A stretch of 64,000 bases of DNA, from the NCBI RefSeq assembly GCF_902635505.1, contig NC_045427.1:512385665-512449664 (forward strand), read 5' to 3'. The notes beneath the pieces are model-generated. The model saw nothing but the letters and a program-made list of their open reading frames with translations, was not told the DNA's origin and made no database searches. Shown here piece by piece: positions 45,720 through 58,010 of the stretch. The stretch's first letter is position 1. The number at the start of each line of letters is the position of its first letter. The translations under genes were made by a program, and so were the position numbers. The stretch is from Sarcophilus harrisii. Lineage: Eukaryota > Chordata > Mammalia > Dasyuromorphia > Dasyuridae.

Positions 45720-46025
45720 AATGGACTTTATACTAGGAAGACCTGGATTCAAGACCCAGTGTTGACTACAACTTTGGTCAAGTCATTTAAGTGTCCAGTG
45801 CTCTAGTATAGGAATTGGCGAACTAATGCTCACTATCTCTTTTTGTTTGGTCTGTAAGTTAAGAAATGATTTTACATTAATTTTTTTTAAAAAATTTAAC
45901 TTGTGAGTTGTACAAAATAGGTAGTGGGCATGAGTTAGCCAACTCCAATTCTGGACAACAGTCTAAGATTTTAGCAGAGATGATGACCTTCATTGGTAGA
46001 GGGAATTTTCTGATGTTTATCTTCC
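45720..46025 (+). repeat. MIR-like SINE, sense, split by a hAT-type element
   Basis: The left part 45720-45805 ('ggaagacctggattcaagac', 'tggtcaagtcatttaagtg') and the right part 45955-46025 ('acagtctaagattttagcag', 'cattggtagagggaattttc') are consecutive in the SINE. Between them lies a 140-bp insertion. Confidence 0.7.
45811..45953. repeat. hAT-type MITE inside a SINE
   Basis: The ends 'ggaattggcgaactaatgc' and 'gcatgagttagccaactcc' (then aattctg) are imperfect inverted repeats. The AT-rich interior is typical of short Charlie-like elements. Confidence 0.65.
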
Positions 46026-47030
46026 TTGTACTAATTAAATCACTGAGCCAGTATCTATTCTTAAACTCTTCAGTCTTGCTTTGATGCTTATGAAAAACAA
46101 GCCCCCAAAATATGAGTGATGTAGTATAATCATAAATACAATCCTTCCTCCATAGACATCTGTCCTTCCATCCATTTCTATCTTGAGTAGATGCCATTTC
46201 TCATCCACCTTTTGCCTCGAGGGAGTCTTGCTAGGGAAATGTCTGGTGATCAAAGAACGTAATTATCTTAGGGTATTTCTTTTAAAAATCATCAATAGTG
46301 GTATGTCAGAAACTGCTCTCACAAAAATTTGGTAGATTTTTTCTTGACTTTAGGGTTTTACCTAGTCTATATATGAAGCTAGTATGAATTTGTATTCCTT
46401 ATTTCATAGTTTCCAGCAACACATGGTCACTTGATATGTTTTCTTGGAAAATTTTTTATGATTATGATATTAGGCGAACAACAAAAGATGAAGATACCTT
46501 TTGGACTGCACAAAGTTGCTTTCACTTTCCATACTATGATTATTTTTATAGTATTAAAGTATTAAAGATTAAAGACTGGCATAAGTCTTTAATAAATATC
46601 TGGCAAAAGATATTTTAGTTACCTTAGATTCATGTGGAGACAAGGATATTTTGACAAATATCCTTCTCTTTCCTTTCCTAAGGTAATCAGTAGTGTGACA
46701 ATGCTTTCATGTGTTAGACATTCTCAAAGGAAGGAAAGAGAAATGTGCTTTAAGAAGCAAAACTTCCAGTCCTGTAGCCATCATAGGAATTGATTCCATG
46801 ATGGAGTCCCCTTGAGAATAACTTGTCAAAAGCCTTTTGACCCTATTGGAAACAGAATTTTTCACACAACACTGGGTTAAAAGGAATTCAATTGTGATGT
46901 GCTTCAGTTATGACAATTTGCTATTGCTGACACTAATTCTGAATTCAGATAAACTTAAACCCTAGTCTTTTGGTAAAAAAAAAAAAAAGAAAAAAGTATA
47001 ATTGCTTTCATTTCCTTTAGAATAACTAGG
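46026..47030. other. Intronic, nothing recognised
   Basis: Overlapping minus-strand frames (46253-46035, 46197-45877) run partly through repeats and carry no family signal. A14 at about 46976-46989. Confidence 0.4.
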
Positions 47031-47034
47031 CTGC

Positions 47035-47300
47035 ATAGTAGGGTGCATGCTGGACTTGAGCTTGAGTTTTGCAACAAAAATTAATTATCTGTATGACCCT
47101 GGACAAATAATTTGCTTTGCATTAGTTTTCTCATCTTTAAAATAGAGATGATAATAGTATCTATCTCCCAGGAATATTGTGACAATACACTGAAATATAC
47201 ATACATGCATGTAGGCACAGATGCATGTGTATTTACATGAATACATGTATGCATATACCTATATTCACATCTATATTACATACATATACACATTTCTTTG
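47035..47300 (+). repeat. MIR-like CORE-SINE, sense, plus CATA-rich simple sequence
   Basis: 'gtatgaccctggacaaataa', 'gttttctcatctttaaaat' and 'tatctatctcccaggaatat'. 47195-47290 is imperfect (CATA)/(ATGC)-rich simple sequence. Confidence 0.75.
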
Positions 47301-47834
47301 TATCCTTTAAAGCTCTGTGTGAATGGTAGCTATGATTATTTTTGGATGTAATGTTGCATGGTAAGGAAGAACTGGATTCCAAACTTCCTTTCATTTATAG
47401 AACCTTTAAAATTTCAGGAGATACCTCTCCTGAGACTTTTTTGAGCAAGTAAGCAAATAATTTCTTGTTTCTCATCTCAACAGGAATAAATAGATGCTAC
47501 AGGCAATATCCAATAAAACTTTCAGTCCTTTGCAGATGACTCAGGAGGATATCCACCCACTAATTATGAAATAAAAAATAAAAAAGGAAGAAATTCATAT
47601 TCAAAGATAGTAACTTGACTCCTTCTGTGTTCTGTGAAAATAGCAGTATTCCTTGGAGGTCAAAATGCCATTGCTCTTTGGAGGTTGTAATATATAAACA
47701 GAATTGTTTTGCATAAAAACATGTGCAATCATATTTTAAAAATTAAACTGTTACAGAATTGCTTGTTTTATTCCATACAGTAAAAATAAAATAAAATTTT
47801 AAAGATTGAATATTTGTCATTTTATCATTTTTCT

Positions 47835-48200
47835 AAACATTACATAACAATATCTAGGATTTATTTAGTGCTTCAAGGTTTGCAAAGTACTTTACTAATA
47901 TTATTTTATTCTTATCCTAATAACAACCCTGGGAAGAAGGTGCTATCATTATCCCCATTTTATTAGGTGAAAAAAACAGAGGCATAAGAACTAAATGACT
48001 AGTTTAGGATTAGATGGCTGATATTGATCTGAGATTAAGTGGCAAGATTTGAACTCCAGTCTTCTTAATTCTAAGTTCAGTGCTCTTTCCACTGAACCAC
48101 TTAGCTAATACATACATAATATATACATACATATAGATGTAGATATACATACATGCATACAGATATAGATATAGACATAATTATAGATGTAGTTCATACC
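47835..48200 (-). repeat. MIR-like CORE-SINE, antisense, full length, plus simple repeat
   Basis: 'tagtgcttcaaggtttgc', 'taacaaccctgggaagaagg', 'tatccccattttattaggtg', 'tttgaactccagtcttctt' and 'ctttccactgaaccacttag'. 48108-48190 is a TACATA/GATATA simple repeat. Confidence 0.85.
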
Positions 48201-49590
48201 ATTCCATTTTTTGAAGTAATAAAGTCCTTGGAGAAAATGGAAAAGGAAATCTTTTGCTCTCTATCTTCCTTTTCCACCCATTGCAAAACATAGTTCCTAA
48301 ATGGGACTTTCCCTCATAAGGGAAGACTTATGCAGGCTTTTTACCAATTCATAGCGTTATTTATTTTAGGAGTTTGCATGTGTTTTGTGATTTGCATTCC
48401 ACAGTTGGTTATCACTCCCATCTCCAAAATTTATACTTCCTGATTGACAGTGTCCTTGAAATTCCACCACTGGAAAGTCATTCCTTTAGTCCAAACACTG
48501 CAGTCTTCAGATATGCTAAATTCAAGATGCAGGTCCTCCTGGGAAAAGTGGCACATTTAATCACTGTGTTTACTGGGCTCTTTTCAACTAGAAGAGGCAG
48601 TTTGGGCTGAGGACTGTGGACCCTTGAAGGAAGGGGACAGAAGAAGGGTGAAGAATGGATATTTGAGACATGTCAGAGGCAAACCTCAGTGACCTTACTA
48701 TTATGCCCTGAGCTATCCCGCCAATAAATATAACCATTTATGGCTCCTAGATAACGTCTTGTTTCATTTATGCTTCAGAAGATGTACATTTGAGCTGAAT
48801 GTCTGTGGCTGCTGCTCCCTATGTTGATTTTCAATAGAATAAAAAGCTGTTGGAGCCTTGTCCCTTTCACTTAAGGGAGCATTTCTGAATAGTTCAGGTT
48901 GCGGAAAATAAATGCCACATTTTATCATGTATTCCTTTCTTGCAAAAAGTTTTTGTAAATGGATGCTGGTCCTGATGGGATGTTCCTTTGTTGAACATAA
49001 TTACTTTTACTTAACTTCAGATTTGCTTGGAACAGTCTGAAGAGATGTATGGAATTCAGGTCTGGATCCCTTTTACTGCTGGTGTTTCTGAAGGAAGTCT
49101 GATAGGGCAGAAACAATGACTTCTTTTAATAGTCTCTGATTGTTACTGTACTAGAAAAAACCTCAGGGGCTCAAGGGTTCCACTTTTTCATTCCATGCAC
49201 AACCATTTGGTGAGGATTTTCAGAATCTCTATTATTATACGCTGATACCTTCTTATGGTATGGAAGTAACCCTGCATCCTCACAGGCTGCCCCAGAAGAA
49301 GGCCGACTCTGGAGGGTCTATCAACTTGGAAAGGCTTTGGGGGAAGGCCCAATGATGAGCTCCGCATCTGTGAGTCCTGGGGCTGGACAAGCTGAGCTCT
49401 CAGTCATTCATCATCAGAAGCTTTGCCATCAGCTTTATTGGCTATAAGGACATTGTGAACCATGGTGCAGAAAGGTTAGAGGGGGAAATAATCCACTACA
49501 ATGAGGTTTAATTTGAATCCAGGCCTATGCTAGGGACTGTAAGAGAGATAAAACACTTGGGGTTTTTGGACCATAATCTCTATCCTCAAG
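48201..49590. other. Intronic, no repeat recognised
   Basis: About 1.4 kb. A GC-richer patch at about 49260-49440 (containing 'ctgccccagaagaaggccg') stands out but has no open frame of note. Confidence 0.4.
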
Positions 49591-49599
49591 AGGCACATA

Positions 49600-50100
49600 G
49601 TATAATTAAGGAGCTGGGAGAAGCACATACAAGATAACTAAATCATAATTAATTGACAAGCATTTATAAAGTACCAATTATAGCCAGATACTGTGTTAGG
49701 CCCGGGGTATACAAAAGTAAAAATAAGATATTTCTTGCTTTTTACAGGCTTAAATTCTTTTTGGAAGTAGATAACACACACACACACACATATATAACCC
49801 TAAATATACTTATATTCAAAATAAGGATTATATAATTTTTGAAGAGAAAGCACTAGAAACTGGGAAAAAAGGGAAGTCAGGAAAATTTCATGTAGAAGGT
49901 GATGTCTGAGCTGAGTTTTTTTAATTAATTAGGAATTCTAATAGATGGAAATAAGGAAATTGCATTATAATCATGGAGGAAGCTGGTACAAAGCAGCCAT
50001 GATGGAAAAGGTATTATTTATTATGTGAGGAACAGCAAGGAAATCAGTGCAACTGCATTATAGGGTGAATTAAGAGCAATATATAATATGGCTTGAAAGG
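49600..50100 (-). repeat. LINE L2-type 3' region, antisense
   Basis: 'caagcatttataaagtacc', 'gatactgtgttaggcccgg' and 'gaggaacagcaaggaaatc' follow the antisense L2 3' order. It includes (AC)n and a TATATA run at about 49770-49795. Confidence 0.7.
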
Positions 50101-51742
50101 CAATATGTGATTAAGTGTTAAAATGAGCAATACAAGTAATAAGTAAATTAAACAATAACAATTTATTCTTTCATTTAAATATTGGAAACCCTCAAAATTA
50201 TTGGATTGATTTTTCATTGGTGCTATGCTAAACCTCTTTTCCTCTTTCTGTCCCAAATCTCCTTGTCTCATACTAACCTCCTGGTTTCATTGAATCTCCA
50301 TAGAAGCCAGAAATATTTATAAAGAAAGAAGAATAAAGGCTAAAGGTTGACAAGACAATTCACTCTATGAAACATTGCTGATTTCATACATTTTTGCTCC
50401 TAAATGTACTCTTTGGGAATTTTGCAGTGGAGAAGGGAGGTGCATGAAATCTATTTGATGATAGACTGGTTTTGAATTGTTTTATGCCTGGTTCCATTTT
50501 GCATCCTTGGGCTTGCTTCTCTTTGTGTTTGAAAAGCCCTGGCATTAGAGGATTTAACTTCCCTGTTATGATTGGTAAGCCTTTGATGTTTTCCTTTGCT
50601 ATAAGACTTGAACCCTTTGAGATCATTTCTTGGTGCTATAAGCTATTGGATATATTTTTATTGCCTCATTACTTTTTTCTAAAAAAGCATTTATTATTTG
50701 GGTAAATCAAGAACTTCAGTTACTAATGGTACCAACATATTTCCTACTGATGAAACCTTCAAGGGCATTTCTGTCTTTCTTAATTTTTGGATTGTTCTAG
50801 AGGCATTGTGTTCTATACATTCATTTTCAGCTATCATGAGCCATAGACATGTTATAGTTAATCACCATCCTCAAGGAAGAGAGAGGAAATGAATGGGTAG
50901 CAGCTTGGATGAGAGAGCTCCATCTTTCCTTTTCTGGTAACTCCAAAAGCTTTGAGATTTTGGATTTTTTTCTCGATCTCTCTTCTTCCTTTTTTTTCTT
51001 CTCCTGCCTCCTTTCATTCTTCTCTTTCCCTTCCTCCTTTACCTTTTAAAAACTCCCATGCATGTCTTAGGCAAGAAGATGATTCCACTTCCTGATTGCT
51101 GTCATCCACTTGGCATTCTTTAGGTTATCCTTGTTGTACTAAATCTTTGTTGTACTAAATGGTATTATTGGGACTGCCCTTATTTTTTTGTTGATGGTAG
51201 AACTGATTCTATTTGGTGATGGGGCTGAAATATAACTTTGTTCTTCCAAAATGGTGAGTGAGAGGTAATCCCCTTCTCATGTACCCCATTCTTTACCTCC
51301 TTCCCCTACAGAAGACCACAATTTCTCTTAACTCCTCACTGACATCCAAACAACATTGTTTAATAAGCTACTATATATTTGCCTTGACCCCAGAAAGACA
51401 ACTGGTGACCTTTCTCTTTGCTCTTATTTCATAATAAAATACACTACCTCCTTCCAATTCCACCAGCTCAAGCTAGTTTTTGTTGCCCCCTTCCTGACAT
51501 CTGTGTTTCTAAGACACTGGGTATTGATAATGATAAAAATTTCAATAACAGAAGAATAAATTCCTCTCCCAAGGCATACCAAGGACTTAGTAAATGACTA
51601 TATCATTATTTTCTTAGGATCACTTGTTCTCTTCATCTAAATGACCTCAGGTTTTTCCCTTTTTATTTCAATGTGGATAAGCTACATGGACAAGAATGTC
51701 TCTTGATACATGACAAATAAGACACCAGAAGGATGCACCCAC
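50101..51742. other. Intronic, with a pyrimidine tract
   Basis: 50966-51050 is an 85-bp nearly pure C/T tract. 51130-51160 repeats 'ttgttgtactaaat' twice. Otherwise unassigned. Confidence 0.45.
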
Positions 51743-51916
51743 CTGACTCCAGCTCCCAGCAAACCACTCGACTTTGCCAGCGCAGGGTCCATTGTCACAA
51801 GGGGTAACTTCTGCTGGTCTGTTATTGCCACAGCCCTCCAAGGGCAGGCTGCTGACGTGGTTGGTCATGCACACCACTGAACGTGTCCTGACTCCAACAC
51901 CACATTCTGCAGAGCA
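51743..51916 (-). CDS. THSD4: THSD4 internal exon: TSP type 1 repeat (second in window)
   Basis: This exon encodes 58 residues, phase 0 at both ends: CSAECGVGVRTRSVVC, then cysteines 4 to 6 (EGC, TPC, GPC), then the linker and Trp motif KVEWFAGSWSQ. The acceptor is TTGCAG and the donor CAG|GTGGGT. All six TSR cysteines are present. The segment WSQ|C formed with the next exon is a WxxC C-mannosylation-type motif. The position that carries O-fucose in many TSRs is Glu here, so the CxxS/TCxxG site is absent. The open frame runs on into the intron to 51668, but that tail (after SWSQ) is non-conserved intronic read-through and not part of the protein. The exon is flanked by a 25-kb intron downstream and an 11.8-kb intron upstream in transcript terms. 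Confidence 0.92.
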
Positions 51917-52064
51917 CTGCAAGACAGGACAAAAATGCAGATAATCCCAGACCGACTTTTAAGGAATGCCAGGGAAAAGGAAGATGTATTCAAAGACAAT
52001 CTTTTCTTGGGGAATTCTGGCAACTTCATGGGAATCCCTTAAGTATCAGCAGCCAAGTGGCAGG

Positions 52065-52262
52065 GTTGAGATGAATACTGAACTAAGAGTTAGGGAGGCC
52101 AGAGACAGGATCATGTCTTAGTTACTTCCTAACTGTGGGAATCTTGGCTAGTTACTTAACCATTGACAGAATTAGTTTTCTCATCTTTAGAATAGAGATA
52201 ATAATGGTTCCTACCTCACTGAATAATTTTAAGGCTTAAATGAAATAATCTATATAAGGAAA
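52065..52262 (+). repeat. MIR-like CORE-SINE, sense
   Basis: 'actaagagttagggaggcc', 'ttggctagttacttaacc', 'gttttctcatctttagaat' and 'ggttcctacctcactg'. Confidence 0.8.
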
Positions 52263-53062
52263 AAAACATATCCAAGAATCACATAGGATGAGAAGCTTGT
52301 AGATGAATTGTAATTGGAAAAGAATATCCATTGAGTATGGAAGCATTAATAAGAATAATAACCTCTAACATTTTATTTGTATGTTATAATATACTTATTA
52401 CTATATAAATGCTAACTTTTAATGCTAACTTTAACTATAAATGCTAACTAAAATGAGGAAATTAGACTAAATGATTTCCATGATCTCTTCTATTTCTAAA
52501 TCTACAATTATATGAAAGAAAATAAGAAAGAATTCAATAGCATGGAAAAGTTGTATATAGGTTGAAATGTATACTAGTAAAGGTCTTTCATGATTTACTA
52601 TATCCAGTGCATCTGCTTTAGAGATTTAGAATGAAAGGCATCAGATTTTATTTCATAAATATTATGAAACTCCATACTGTTACAACAGGAAGAGAAAAAG
52701 ATTGGGGAAAGAAGGACTCTATATTTATATATATATAATATATACATACACACATATGAACACATAGAGATTTGAAAAGTGGGATATGAACAATTTGAAC
52801 CTTTCTCATTCTAAAATTAGCACTCACTCTATTTCACCTTCCATGCTGAATTTCAGAGCCAGAATTTAAACCTAAGTGCTATATCCAAATCCAGTGAGTG
52901 TACTCTCCCTTCCTCCCTCCGTTTCCCTCATCTCTCTCTTTCTGTCTCTGTCTTTGTTTCTCTCTTTCTCTCATTCATACAAAACACACATGCATGCAAA
53001 CATGATGAAAAAGTGAAGCTGAGTTAGAGTGAGGGCACAAGAAAGATATAAATAGCAAAAAG
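52263..53062. other. AT-rich with MIR-like scraps and a pyrimidine tract
   Basis: 52440-52510 is a MIR-like tail ('attagactaaatgatttcc'). 52395-52455 repeats 'atgctaact' three times. 52903-52976 is a C/T-rich tract. Confidence 0.45.
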
Positions 53063-53151
53063 ATGTATGTGTGTATATGTATGTATATATACATATATAT
53101 ATATGTATTATATATATACATATATATATGTATTATATATATATATATAAT
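53063..53151. repeat. TA-rich microsatellite
   Basis: Imperfect (TA)n with TG and CA interruptions over about 89 bp. Confidence 0.95.
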
Positions 53152-54055
53152 AGCACCTGTTCAATAGGTGTTCAGATGAGTAAGATGCAGATATATTGTT
53201 TGTCAGAGCTTATTGCTCACTTGAGCTTAAAGGCAAGTTATCCCTTACTCCCTTTAAATGCTGACTTCTTTATTTTCTGAAAAACTGGTGTTTACTATCT
53301 TTCAACTACTTTTATTCAGAAAACTCTTAGGAATCTTCTCTGAATGAAATAGTTACAGTACCCCAGTAAGGAGCAAATTATTCTCTGAAGAGCAATAGAG
53401 AATAGTATTCTCTGAATACTATGTTCTTATAGACTGGAATAAAATCAAGATTTGGAGCCAACAGTGCCCCAGATGTTTAAGAGTAAATGATGAGAGAAGA
53501 GGCTAGAAAATGCATCTGTATCTATTAAGCTGGGATAGGTATAATGAATACAATACATTTCCTCCCAATTATAACATTATTATTATTATTCTGGGCAATC
53601 CCAAGAAAAGGTTTGGGTCACATATATGACTTAAAATGTTTCTGTTGGCATGACCAAATTAGATTCTATTTTAAGATTTTAGGTAAAATCTGCAGACTTG
53701 GGTGACCTTTGGAAAAAAAAATCACTGATAATGGCAAGAAAGTCAGAAAAGGCCATGATTAGGGGTTTCAAATGACACGAGTTGGCAGCCTAAGAAAGAG
53801 AAAAAAAGAAATTCTATTTAAGACAATTTCTATGGAAATCAGAAATAGAAGGAAATTGAAGACTTCTGATAGCAATTTTACTTTACTAATTAGAGAGTAG
53901 GAAATGTGCCTTATACATTTTTGTAACACCCTCCAGTGCCTATCCCTTAGTAATTGTTCAATAAAATTTGGTTGAATCAATATATAAGCTTTTCTATGTG
54001 GTAGATGTCAATTTTACAGCTATTTTAAGTTGTCTTAACTTGTGAAATGTTTTTT
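53152..54055. other. Mostly unassigned, L2 3' tail at 53900-53985
   Basis: 'accctccagtgcctatccc' then 'taattgttcaataaaatttgg' is a sense L2 tail. The rest is unrecognised. Confidence 0.5.
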
Positions 54056-54059
54056 ATGG

Positions 54060-54328
54060 AACAACATTTAGCTAATAATAATAGCTAGCATTTATAACTT
54101 AAGGGTTTGAAGTGCTTGAAGGTTTACAAAGGACTTAAAAATATTATCGCTTTTTTCCCCTCCACCAACCCTGAGATATAGTGCTATTGTTAATCCAATT
54201 TTACAGATGAGGAAATTGAGGCAGAAAGTACTTAAGTGACTTGACTATGGTCATATATCTTCCACATGATTGAAGTACAATTTGTACTCAGGTCTTCTTG
54301 GTCCCATTACTATTGTGACTACCATAAC
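54060..54328 (-). repeat. MIR-like CORE-SINE, antisense, full length
   Basis: 'tgaaggtttacaaaggact', 'tttacagatgaggaaattg', 'cttaagtgacttgactatgg' and 'tgtactcaggtcttcttgg'. Confidence 0.85.
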
Positions 54329-54656
54329 TTGTTTGATTTAAGGTAAAGTTTTATACTATGAGTTAAGATAGCATTTATCCATAACTATGTCATAGTCATC
54401 TACAGTATATTTCCTAAATATCCTCACTACTTTTCTATTTCCTTTTAATTTTTTCCAAATACTCTCCACCATGCTTCCCATGACAAAAGTATAGATTTCT
54501 GTACATATCTCCTTTAGTGAAAAAATAATTTTGAATAATGTATACCCTTCAATTATAATGTATATTTGTATCACATATCCAATGCTTTATAATTCTTCCT
54601 TTGTATTATACATTATCAAATGTTTTAAAAATGGTCCTCCTGTAACAGTCTGCCAA

Positions 54657-54902
54657 GGGCGGTTAAGTAGTATAGTGGATAAATCAATCGACCTAGAGTC
54701 AGGAGGTCTTGAATTCAAATTCAAGCACTGATATTTGCTAATTCTGTGACATTCAGCAAGTCACTCGATCCTGTTTTTCTCAGTTTTCTGATCTGTAAAA
54801 TGAGCTGGAGAAGGAAATGGCAAACCATTCCAGTATTTTTGCCAAGAAAACTCCAAATGGGGTTACAGAGTATTGGACACTTCTGAAATGATTGAACAAA
54901 CA
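54657..54902 (+). repeat. Marsupial SINE with RTE-type tail, full length
   Basis: Head 'gggcggttaagtagtatag', body 'gtcaggaggtcttgaattc', 'cagcaagtcactcgatcc' and 'tgtaaaatgagctggagaag', then the RTE-like tail 'gccaagaaaactccaaatgg', 'ttacagagtattggacac' and 'tgattgaacaaacag'. Confidence 0.9.
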
Positions 54903-55154
54903 GGAGTCTGACAACATGATACAAAACCCAGCTCTTTCCATGTAACTGCATTTTAGTTAGATTTTTTTTTTCTCCCAGAGGTGAGGAGAGAGCTTTCAGT
55001 AATATAACTCCTACTAATGCATAACCACAACTGTTCTGTAACATAATTTTGATTTTCTTTCTATTTTGTTGTGCTTCCAAATACTGTTGTTATTATTGCT
55101 GCTGTTCGTATTATTGAGTTAACTACAAATTGCTTATTTAAATTTGACACAGTT

Positions 55155-55800
55155 ACATAAGGCCATAGAATGACAAATATAAAGTCGGGAGAGAACTAAG
55201 AGATCATTTAATCCAACCTGTTGATTTTACATATGAAGAACTGAGCTCCATGGAGATTATGAGACTTTGCCATTGAGCAGATAGGAACTTAGTATCCTGG
55301 TTGACAGCAAGCTGCATGTTTAAAATCATCATAAATTCATGTGAAATTTCACTTTAGTTAATATCATATAAAATTGGTTGACAAACTATCTTTATGAAAA
55401 CAAACCAAAAAAAAAGCAAAAATCTTCTAGAGAATAAATATTTAATGTCTCCACTCCCTTAGGATACTGTGACCCTGGATAAGTCACTTAACTGCTCTGT
55501 GCCTCAGTTTCCTCATTTGTAAAAATAAGTTTAGACTTGATAGCCTGTAAGTCCCCTTCTTGCTTTAGAGCCACAATCCTATACTAAATATAGTAAAAAG
55601 AAGTATGATCTTATAGTCAGAAGACTTGATTTTCTGTACTAAGGTTGTATGATAACAACTTAGACAAATAACTTCAATTTTATGTACCTCATTTTCCTCA
55701 TCTGTAAAATGAGAACCACAATTGTATTACTGGTATCCCAGGTAGAATGTTTTTCAAACTTGAAGGTCTTCAACAAACATGAGTCATTATTCTAAGTTGA
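55155..55800. repeat. Three MIR/L3-like copies
   Basis: 55155-55290 is antisense ('catttaatccaacctgttg', 'tatgaagaactgagctcc'). 55465-55585 is sense ('gtgaccctggataagtcac', 'gcctcagtttcctcatttg'). 55590-55800 is sense ('cctcattttcctcatctg', 'taaaatgagaaccacaat'), diverged. Confidence 0.75.
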
Positions 55801-56715
55801 ATGAATTGCAGAATGGAGCCAATGAATCAGATAATTTTAACAAAAAGAAATCCTTTTATTCCCATTATATGAATATTTCAGGCTAAAAGTTTTTTTGGCC
55901 TGGACTGTCTGATGCCTCTTCCAGCTTTGAATAGTAAAATACCTAAATTATCTTAAAGGATAGTGAGGTAGATCAAATCCCAATTAAATCAGACTGCCAG
56001 ACTGTGGGAATTAAAGTAATTTCCTTCCTCCTACAAAAAGTGACCTATCTCAAATTTAAAAATCCAAATAATCATACCTCAGTATGGAAAGTTAAAGATT
56101 TGTCCTACAGCTGCATCACATTACATCCTAGCATATCATGTAATCATGAAGACACTTTCAGTGAAAGATTTTATCCTGCAAAAAGTTCTTTCCAGGTAAT
56201 TTCCATTTGAATATCTAATTAAATTTCTTTTTTCTTCCCATAGCAAACTAGAGATCTCCATGAAACCTTCTACGTGTCCTCCATGGGTCTATCTGAAATT
56301 ATGATGTAGGACCTGAATTACAGCATCAAATAATCAGGTTAGTGCCAAAGGAGAAAATACACATTCTTCTGCTGAGTATGGTCAGATCACATTTTCAGTA
56401 CATTAACCACAGAGGACTTTTCATAACAACCTTGAACTTGGAAATCTCATGCTATACTGCTGGTTTTTCCCTTCTCTTTCCTGACTGAGAGTCCTTCTGT
56501 ATATTCTAAGACCAGTCAGATCCCTAGACAATGAAACAGGGATATATGAAAAATAAATTATGGATAATGTAGACCAGCTTTTCTGGAGGGGTAGGTATCA
56601 CTACAGATTTTTATAGAAGCTTTAAGGTTCTTAACTTTCATTCCCAAGAGTTTACCAATAAGTAGTTTTGGATGTAATTTTAAAATGTAAAACATGATTT
56701 TAAAAAAACCAAACT
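55801..56715. other. Intronic, nothing recognised
   Basis: No repeat assigned. Confidence 0.4.
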
Positions 56716-56719
56716 ATAG

Positions 56720-56887
56720 ATACTGCATGGTATAGTGGACAAGAACAGCCTTGGATTCAGAAAGAGCTTGAGTTGTGCTTCTAACATGTGGATTAGCAAG
56801 CAGTGATCATGGACAAGTCACATAAACTATCAGTGCTTCTAGAAACTTTTAAAGACACACATATATATATATTACATACACACACAA

Positions 56888-56918
<31 letters not shown>

Positions 56919-56925
56919 GATATAT
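56720..56925 (+). repeat. MIR-like CORE-SINE plus TA/CA microsatellite
   Basis: 'gcatggtatagtggacaag', 'cttggattcagaaagagc' and 'atggacaagtcacataaac'. 56858-56915 is (CA)/(TA) simple sequence with an (AC)n core. Confidence 0.8.
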
Positions 56926-57189
56926 TAATTACATGGAAATTGTTAATTTGTAAAAGTGGAAGGAGTCTTCACACTGAAAGTTTCCTACCATACATTATAT
57001 ATACACACATGTGCTTTGAAAAGCATGAATCAAAATGTTTAAATTTGTCTGTTTATGTTCTAATATTGGCCTGCTGTCCAGACAAATCTGAACATACATC
57101 CATACATCCATCTGGTAGATGTTCTCTGGTAACTTTTTATACTTCATACATAGGCTTGAACATTGATGAATAAATAAAGACATTCTAGA

Positions 57190-58010
57190 AAGAGAGATGA
57201 AGTTAATATGAAAGATTTGATAGCAAGTTTTTTTCTGATAAAGGCCTCCTTTCTCAAATATATGTAGAATTGAGTCAAATTTATAAAAATAAGAGCCATT
57301 CCCTAATTGATATATGATCAAAAGATACTAAAAGGCAGTTTCTAGAAGAAGAAATGAAAGCTATCAATAGTCATATGAAAAAATGATCTAAATAACTATT
57401 TAAAAGAGAAGTACGAATAAAAACAACTATGAAGAGCACTACTATCTCATACCTATCACAAATGATAAATGCTGGAAGGGATGAAAGAAAATAATCACAC
57501 TAATGGCTTGTTGGTGGAATTGTGAACTAGTCCAACCATGATAAAAAATATTTTGAAACTATGCTCAAGGGCTATAAATTGTGCATACCCTTTGACTCAG
57601 CAATATCACTACTGTGTGTAATTATTAATAGTCTATAATAGTCCCAGAATTCAGGGTTGTTTTTGTTATTGTTTTAAGATTCACCAGGATGCACTTGGTT
57701 GGACTGAATGTACTATACTCCAGAGGACATGGTGGGGTCTTGGTGAGTCATAGAGAAAAAAACAGAACCAGAATTCTTGAAATAAATATAGAACAATGCC
57801 CAGAGAATACTTAAGCTGTGCATACTCTTTGACCCAGATATACTCCAAGAAATCAAAGAAAGAGAAAAAAGATCTACTTATACAAAAATAATTATAAGAG
57901 CTCTTTTTGTGGTAGACAAATATTGGAAACTAAGGATCATCCTCCCTTTGAAGAATAAGTGACAAGACTGTTGTATAATAGGTAATGAAATAATGTACTC
58001 CCATGGTTTA
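57190..58010 (+). repeat. LINE L1 ORF2 C-terminal region, sense, interrupted
   Basis: 57190-57610 keeps 'tctgataaaggcctcctttc', 'aattgagtcaaatttataa', 'gtcatatgaaaaaatgatc', 'ttggtggaattgtgaacta' and 'gcataccctttgactcagc'. 57800-58010 repeats the order 'gtgcatactctttgacccag', 'gagctctttttgtggtagac'. About 180 bp between is foreign or duplicated. Confidence 0.75.

Larger units (their letters stand above)
26742..51742 (-). other. THSD4 intron (25.0 kb)
   Basis: A phase 0 intron with donor GTGGGT next to 51743 and acceptor GTAG next to 26741. It is repeat-rich; the contents are listed element by element. No additional TSR-like exon (CxxxC...WSxC pattern flanked by splice sites) was found on either strand. 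Confidence 0.8.

Noticed and set aside
49260-49440. GC-richer patch as a possible extra exon
   Set aside because: No open frame with TSR cysteines and no paired splice sites consistent with the phase 0 frame on the minus strand.
51668-51742. Continuation of the TSR open frame past SWSQ
   Set aside because: It follows a consensus GTGGGT donor, and the next exon resumes exactly with the first TSR cysteine, so this part is intronic read-through.
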